Source: Pelagibacteraceae bacterium AG-390-O04
GTDB taxonomy: Bacteria; Pseudomonadota; Alphaproteobacteria; Pelagibacterales; Pelagibacteraceae
Length of the DNA stretch: 64,000 nucleotides
NCBI GenBank assembly: GCA_003278065.1
Contig: QCHE01000001.1
Location: 1 to 64,000 of the forward strand
Direction of reading: 5' to 3'
The translations under genes were made by a program, and so were the position numbers. This document shows, in pieces, positions 59,201 through 64,000 of the stretch (its first letter is position 1; the number at the start of each line of letters is the position of its first letter). A model generated the notes under the pieces. The model did not search any database. It saw only the letters and a program-made list of their open reading frames with translations, and had not been told where the DNA came from.

Positions 59201-61637
59201 ATTCAATTTTTCATTTTTATTATTAATTTCATTTAATTTATTTTTTTTAAATTCGTTTGCTGAAAATGAATTTAGTTTTGACATCACTGAAGTTGAAATA
59301 TTAGAGGATGGTAATAAAGTAATTGGAAAAAATAGAGGTACTATTACATCTGATAGTGGAGTTATTATATCCTCCGATAATTTCGAGTATGATAAAATAA
59401 AAAATATTATTATTACTACAGGTAATGTAATTATTAAAGATAATCCTAATGATGTAATTTTATTTTCAGAAAAAGTTATTTATAAAAAAAATTTAGAAAA
59501 TTTCTTTAGTGAGGGTAAAACAACATCAAAAATTTACTCTAGATATGATCTTGTTTCAGAAGATCTCAATTATAATAGCCAAACGAAAATTATTAATTCT
59601 GAAAAAAATACTTCTTTAGATGATACAAAAAATAAAATATTTTATGAAGCTTCAAGATTTAATTTTCAAATTGATACTGAAATCTTAAAAGGTGAAAAAG
59701 TTTTTATAAATACTGATTATGATCTACCTAATAGTGATAAATATTATTTTAAGAGTGGTATATTTAATTTGTTTAATAGAAGTTTTTTATCTAAAGATAT
59801 AAAAGTTTTTGTTAAAAAAGATATCTTTAGTGATTTAGATAATGATCCAAGAATTGAAGGAGTATCTGGTACTAGAAAAAATGAAATTACACAGATTAAT
59901 AAAGGGGTATTTACGAGTTGTAAAAAAACAGACAAATGTCCTCCATGGGTGATTGAAGCAAAAAAAATTGTTCATGATAAAAATAAGAAGACATTAACTT
60001 ATGATGATGCATGGTTAAAAATATATGATGTCCCTATTTTATACTTTCCCCATTTTTTTCATCCTGATCCATCTGTTGATAGACAATCAGGATTTTTAAA
60101 ACCCGAATTTAATAATTCTAATGTTTTGGGTTCTTCATTTGGTATACCTTATTTTCATGTAATTTCGCGAAGTAAAGATATTACAGTCAAACCTGTCTTG
60201 TTTGAAAAAGAAATGCAAATGATTCAAGGTGAGTATAGACAGGTTAATAAACATTCAACTTTATTTGCAGATTTTGGTTTTGTGAATGGTTATAAATCCT
60301 CAATTTCTAATAGTAAAAATAGCTTAAGTCACCTCTTTACTAAATTTTATTCTAATTTAAATTTAGATAATTTTGATAAAAGTGAATTAAATATTAAATT
60401 AGAAAAATCATCCAATGATACCTACTTAAAAATTTTTGATGCAAATTTGACTGAAAATGAGGTTACACCAAAAAATTTGAATGTTCTTAATTCTCAAGTT
60501 GAACTTAAGCTTATCAACGATGACATTAATTTTGTTACAGGAATGCACTCCTATGAAAATTTAACTGTAAAAAGTAGTGACAGATATCAATATATATTTC
60601 CTTATTATGAACTTGAAAAAGGATTGTTTCCAAATTTCGAAAATGGCTACATTACTTTTAATTCAAGTGGGAGCAATGAGTTGATAAACACAAACAATTT
60701 AAAAACTAAAATCATTAATGATATTAAATATGAAAGTTTAGATCTTATTACCAATAATGGTTTTCAAAATAACTTAAATTTATATTTAAAAAACTTAAAT
60801 ACAGTTGCAACAAATGACACCAATTATAGATCTAGCCCACAGACTGAGCTTATGAGTACAATTGAGCTTGCATCAAGTATACCTTTAATTAATAATTCCC
60901 TTAAAAATAATATAGATTATTTAACACCAAAAATTTCTTTTCGATATAACCCTGGTGATATGAAAAATTATGCATCAGATGATCGATCTATTAATGTTGA
61001 TAATATTTTCAATATTAACAGGCTTGGAATAAATGATACTTTTGAAGAGGGAAAATCTTTAACTCTTGGGATTGATTATAAAAAAGAGAGGCTTTCTGAT
61101 ATAAATAAGTATTTTGAAGCAAAACTTGCTACTGTATTAAGAGATGAAAACGAAAAATCTATTCCTACAAAAACTACTTTAAATAATAAAAATTCAAATA
61201 TTTTTGGATCTATATCAAATAAATATTATGATTTTTTAGATATTGAATACGATTTTGCTTTAGATAATAATTTAGATAAATTTGAATTTAACTCAATTAA
61301 TTTAAATCTAAATTTTGAGAAACTAACTTCTGAATTTTACTTTATAGAAGAGAGAGGTGTGATGGGAAGCACAAATTCGATAGAGAATTCCACAACTTAT
61401 GAAATAAATAATAGAAATTTTTTAACCTTCGGCACTAGACGAAATAGAGAAATCGATCTAACTGAATATTATGATCTTATTTATGAATATAAAAATGATT
61501 GTTTAACAGCAGGTATTAAATATAATAAAACCTATTATCAAGATAGAGATGTTAAACCAACAGAAAATTTATTATTCACAGTAACTCTATATCCTTTAAC
61601 TACTTTTGAACGTAAAGTAGGGGTATTAGGACAATAG
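59190..61637 (+). CDS. lptD: LPS assembly outer-membrane protein LptD
   Basis: Inserts lipopolysaccharide in the outer leaflet, 815 aa. Signal peptide at 1-24 (LLLISFNLFFLNSFAENE). The OstA/LptA-like jellyroll covers about 30-215, and a beta-barrel with many aromatic and Asn-rich strands follows. The conserved joint is near 265-310: LKIYDVPILYFPHFFHPDP and RQSGFLKPEF. Cys in FTSCKKTDKCPPW may bridge. Overlaps lptG; surA starts two bases after the stop. Confidence 0.92.
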   Translation: MLNKFNFSFLLLISFNLFFLNSFAENEFSFDITEVEILEDGNKVIGKNRGTITSDSGVIISSDNFEYDKIKNIIITTGNVIIKDNPNDVILFSEKVIYKKNLENFFSEGKTTSKIYSRYDLVSEDLNYNSQTKIINSEKNTSLDDTKNKIFYEASRFNFQIDTEILKGEKVFINTDYDLPNSDKYYFKSGIFNLFNRSFLSKDIKVFVKKDIFSDLDNDPRIEGVSGTRKNEITQINKGVFTSCKKTDKCPPWVIEAKKIVHDKNKKTLTYDDAWLKIYDVPILYFPHFFHPDPSVDRQSGFLKPEFNNSNVLGSSFGIPYFHVISRSKDITVKPVLFEKEMQMIQGEYRQVNKHSTLFADFGFVNGYKSSISNSKNSLSHLFTKFYSNLNLDNFDKSELNIKLEKSSNDTYLKIFDANLTENEVTPKNLNVLNSQVELKLINDDINFVTGMHSYENLTVKSSDRYQYIFPYYELEKGLFPNFENGYITFNSSGSNELINTNNLKTKIINDIKYESLDLITNNGFQNNLNLYLKNLNTVATNDTNYRSSPQTELMSTIELASSIPLINNSLKNNIDYLTPKISFRYNPGDMKNYASDDRSINVDNIFNINRLGINDTFEEGKSLTLGIDYKKERLSDINKYFEAKLATVLRDENEKSIPTKTTLNNKNSNIFGSISNKYYDFLDIEYDFALDNNLDKFEFNSINLNLNFEKLTSEFYFIEERGVMGSTNSIENSTTYEINNRNFLTFGTRRNREIDLTEYYDLIYEYKNDCLTAGIKYNKTYYQDRDVKPTENLLFTVTLYPLTTFERKVGVLGQ

Positions 61638-61638
61638 A

Positions 61639-62559
61639 ATGAAATATAAATTTATTATTTATTTCATTTTTATTTTGAATTTATTTCACAATGCTAATTC
61701 AACTGAAAATAAAATTTTAATCAAGATAAATAATGAGATTATTACAACTATGGATATTTATAACGAAATTAATTTTTTAAAGTCAATGAATCCAAATCTA
61801 CAAAATCTTGAAAGTAAAAAAATATTTGAAATTGCAAAAAATTCCTTAATAAAAGAAAAAATTAAAGAAATTGATTTACTAAGAAATGTTAAAGAAATTA
61901 AATTATCTAAAGAAGATTTTGAAAAAATAATTCTTAATACATATTCAAAACAAAATGTAAATAATTTAGATGATCTAAAAAAATTTTTAAATAATTTCGA
62001 AATTAAGGTTGAAAATTTAGAAAAAAAATTAGCTATAAATATTTTTTGGAATGAAATTATAGTTAAAAGATTTTCTAAAAATGTAAGTATTAATCGAGAA
62101 CAAATAAAAAAAGATTTACTAAAAAATAATAAACAAAATGAATATAACCTATCTGAAATTTTATTTAATTTAGATGTTGGTGGAAATCTAAATAATAAAT
62201 ATGAGGAAATTAAAAAATCAATCATAAATCAAGGATTTGAGTCTTCAGCATTATTATATAGTGCTTCAGATTCTTCCTCAAATGGTGGTAAAGTTGGTTG
62301 GATAAAAGAAAATTCTCTTAACTCTAAAATTAGAAAAAACCTTATAAATCTAACTACGAATGATTTTACTAAACCAATTTTGGTTCCTGGTGGTTTTTTA
62401 ATTTTAAAGATAAATAATATTAGGCAAACAAATAAATATAAAGATTTAAATAAAGAAATTGATTCTGTTGTAAAAACTCAAACTTCTAATCAATTAAATC
62501 AGTTTTCAAATTTATATTTTAATAAAATAAGAAAAGATATAAATATAGATGAATTATAA
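61639..62559 (+). CDS. surA: SurA-like periplasmic chaperone / PPIC-type peptidyl-prolyl isomerase
   Basis: Escorts outer-membrane proteins through the periplasm, 306 aa. Signal peptide at 1-22. The SurA N-terminal region is ILIKINNEIITTMDIYNEI. A single parvulin-like domain follows: LSEILFNLDVG (about 171-181) to GGKVGWIKENSLN and FTKPILVPGGFLILKI near 264. Shorter than E. coli SurA, which has two such domains. Placed with lptD, its known client. Confidence 0.88.
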   Translation: MKYKFIIYFIFILNLFHNANSTENKILIKINNEIITTMDIYNEINFLKSMNPNLQNLESKKIFEIAKNSLIKEKIKEIDLLRNVKEIKLSKEDFEKIILNTYSKQNVNNLDDLKKFLNNFEIKVENLEKKLAINIFWNEIIVKRFSKNVSINREQIKKDLLKNNKQNEYNLSEILFNLDVGGNLNNKYEEIKKSIINQGFESSALLYSASDSSSNGGKVGWIKENSLNSKIRKNLINLTTNDFTKPILVPGGFLILKINNIRQTNKYKDLNKEIDSVVKTQTSNQLNQFSNLYFNKIRKDINIDEL

Positions 62560-63511
62560 ACCAATAATTTTAATTTCGGGAGAACCAAATAGTGTTTTTT
62601 TAGAAATCTTTTTTAAATCAATAAAACATAAAAAAATTAGAAGTCCTTTGATTTTAATTTGTTCGTTAAAACTTTTAAAATTACAAATGACATATTTTGG
62701 TTTTAAAAAAAAAATAAAAGTTTTAGATATAAAAAAACTTAATTATAAAATAGATAATTCTTCTATAAATATTATAAATGTTGATTATAATGTTTCAAAA
62801 GCTTTTGAACCTATTTCAAAAAAATCTTACAATTATATTAAAGACTCTTTTTCTATTGCTTTTAAGTTAATAAGATCGGGATATACAAATAAGTTAATTA
62901 ATGGACCAATATCAAAAAAACAATTTCTCAACAAAAGATTTCCTGGTGTGACAGAATTTATAGCAAATGAATTTAATGAGAAAAAGATTGGAATGCTTAT
63001 ATACAATAAATCACTTTCTGTTTGTCCAATAACAACTCATTTACCAATAAAATTAGTGGCTAAAAAGATTAATAAAAAATTATTAGTTGAAAAAATTAAT
63101 TTAATAAAATCATTTTATAAAAATTCTTTCAAAAAAAATCCAAAAATAGGTGTTGTTGGTTTAAATCCCCACTGTGAGAGTATTAGTAAAATTAATGAAG
63201 ATGAAAAAATAATCAAACCAGCAATTCAACAAATAAGAAAAAAAAACATTAATGTTTCTGGACCTTTTTCATCAGATACTATCTTTCTAAAAAAAAATAG
63301 GAGTAAATTTGATGTTATAGTTGGAATGTATCATGATCAAGTTTTGACACCGATTAAAACCCTATTTGAGTATGACGCTATAAATATTACTATGGGCCTT
63401 CCATTTTATAGGATTTCTCCTGATCATGGACCAAATGAAAAAATGCTAGGTAAAAATAAGTCTAATCCATTAAGCTTAATTAATTCTATTAAATTTTTAG
63501 ATCGAAGGTGA
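62549..63511 (+). CDS. pdxA: 4-hydroxythreonine-4-phosphate dehydrogenase
   Basis: Oxidative step of pyridoxal phosphate synthesis (DXP-dependent route), 320 aa. Landmarks are the substrate and metal residues NGPISKKQF (about 114-122), TTHLPIKLV (about 170-178), VVGLNPHCES (about 207-216), GPFSSDTIF (about 242-250), the metal His in GMYHDQVL (about 265-272) and ITMGLPFYRISPDHGPN near 285. Overlaps surA by 11 bases and rsmA by four. Confidence 0.94.
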   Translation: MNYKPIILISGEPNSVFLEIFFKSIKHKKIRSPLILICSLKLLKLQMTYFGFKKKIKVLDIKKLNYKIDNSSINIINVDYNVSKAFEPISKKSYNYIKDSFSIAFKLIRSGYTNKLINGPISKKQFLNKRFPGVTEFIANEFNEKKIGMLIYNKSLSVCPITTHLPIKLVAKKINKKLLVEKINLIKSFYKNSFKKNPKIGVVGLNPHCESISKINEDEKIIKPAIQQIRKKNINVSGPFSSDTIFLKKNRSKFDVIVGMYHDQVLTPIKTLFEYDAINITMGLPFYRISPDHGPNEKMLGKNKSNPLSLINSIKFLDRR

Positions 63512-64000
63512 TTAAAGCAAAAAAAAGTCTTGGACAAAATTTTCTAATAAATGAGTCTATTATTGATAAGATATTAAATATTGTAGATATTAAGAATAAA
63601 ACCATTTTAGAAATAGGTCCTGGATCAGGAAATTTAACATCTGGAATTTTAAATAAAGAACCAAAAAAATTGATAGTTATTGAAAAAGATGAAAATCTTG
63701 TTGAATTATTAAAAGACAAATTTCAAAAAAAAATACAAATTCTTAATGAAGATGTTTTAAAAGTTGATGAAAATATACTTGATAATGAGATTTTAACTGT
63801 TTTTGGAAATTTACCTTATAACATTTCAACTGAAATTTTAAGTAAGTGGATTTTAAATATTAAAGATGAAAATTTTTGGTTTGACAATCTCATACTCATG
63901 TTTCAAAAAGAAGTAGCAGATAGAATAATATCTGATTTTAATTGTAAGAATTATGGAAGGTTGTCTATTTTAGTTAACTGGAAATTAGATGTAGAAAAAA
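63508..64000 (+). CDS. rsmA: 16S rRNA dimethyladenosine transferase RsmA, 5' part
   Basis: Dimethylates two adenines near the 3' end of 16S rRNA. The gene starts at GTG 63508, overlapping the pdxA stop (GTGA), and leaves the window after about 164 codons. The N-terminus is IKAKKSLGQNFLINES, followed by the SAM site ILEIGPGSGNLTSGIL (about 35-50) and the catalytic FGNLPYNISTEIL (about 97-109), then FQKEVADRI. This follows the pdxA-rsmA pairing common in proteobacteria. Confidence 0.95.
   Translation, partial: MIKAKKSLGQNFLINESIIDKILNIVDIKNKTILEIGPGSGNLTSGILNKEPKKLIVIEKDENLVELLKDKFQKKIQILNEDVLKVDENILDNEILTVFGNLPYNISTEILSKWILNIKDENFWFDNLILMFQKEVADRIISDFNCKNYGRLSILVNWKLDVEK

Noticed and set aside
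1-64000. tRNA, rRNA, CRISPR arrays, insertion sequences and prophage genes
   Set aside because: No cloverleaf, rRNA core, spaced direct repeats, transposase or phage structural gene could be recognised by eye in any intergenic region.

Overview
The window reads as a piece of a very AT-rich, tightly packed alphaproteobacterial chromosome, most likely from the SAR11 group (Pelagibacterales). This rests on the base composition, genes that abut or overlap nearly everywhere, TTG/GTG starts at overlapping junctions, and marker arrangements: a TPP riboswitch in front of a ThiV-like symporter, a tandem SAM-II/SAM-V riboswitch in front of a homocysteine methyltransferase, lptF-lptG-lptD-surA-pdxA-rsmA in a row, and a compact iscR-suf operon. 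I see no rRNA, tRNA, CRISPR array, insertion sequence, phage gene or gap over 300 bases without a gene.

Region by region. 1-2092: a truncated short-chain-fatty-acyl-type XRE regulator, its repeated TTTGTAAA sites, a 53-residue small ORF and isocitrate lyase. 2172-9966: an ABC exporter, thiV with its riboswitch, an azoreductase, CcdA, a fumarylacetoacetate-hydrolase-family enzyme paired with an aldehyde dehydrogenase, and a membrane-anchored orphan. 10104-23908: a molybdenum island. It holds a sulfite dehydrogenase with its cytochrome (sorAB), moaA-moaC-thioesterase-moaD-moaE, msrPQ, a MobA/MocA-like nucleotidyltransferase, a split xdhC, a form II CoxSLM-type molybdenum hydroxylase with CoxG, moaB and a TauE-family permease. 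23946-28081: the SAM-regulated methyltransferase, an EamA exporter, a YbaK editing protein and glutamine synthetase. 28135-34298: the complete Suf iron-sulfur assembly operon under an IscR-type regulator and operator. 34433-64000: housekeeping genes for translation (tyrS, prfB with a programmed frameshift, aspS, rsmA), envelope (anmK, PBP1a, an AsmA-like protein, lptFGD, surA), RNA decay (RNase E/G), thiamine (thiS-thiG), shikimate (aroQ), fatty acid initiation (accBC), complex I (NDUFA12), nucleotides (purMN, ndk, an NrdJ-like fragment), replication control (Hda-like), pepA and pdxA.

How the parts work together. The molybdenum island places three Mo enzymes beside most of the cofactor pathway: MoaA and MoaC make cPMP, MoaD and MoaE make molybdopterin, MoaB probably adenylates it, and the MocA-like and XdhC proteins finish the cofactor for the hydroxylase. 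SorAB and MsrPQ use the simpler cofactor. The suf operon supplies clusters for MoaA and CoxS. thiV, thiS and thiG are the visible thiamine genes: import of a precursor under TPP control plus thiazole synthesis.

The strongest special signals are the tandem SAM riboswitch (23946-24069), the TPP riboswitch (about 5358-5425, minus), the RF2 recoding site (40715-40729, minus), an IscR type-1-like box over the suf promoter (34324-34350), the repeated operator at 491-594, a perfect 22-bp palindrome between PBP1a and RNase E/G, and a stand-alone protein resembling the C-terminal part of B12-dependent ribonucleotide reductase. I did not find a clearly unprecedented multi-gene system. The most open points are the 53-aa ORF beside aceA, the NrdJ-like orphan, the RNase E/G without a zinc-link, and the substrate of the form II Mo hydroxylase.
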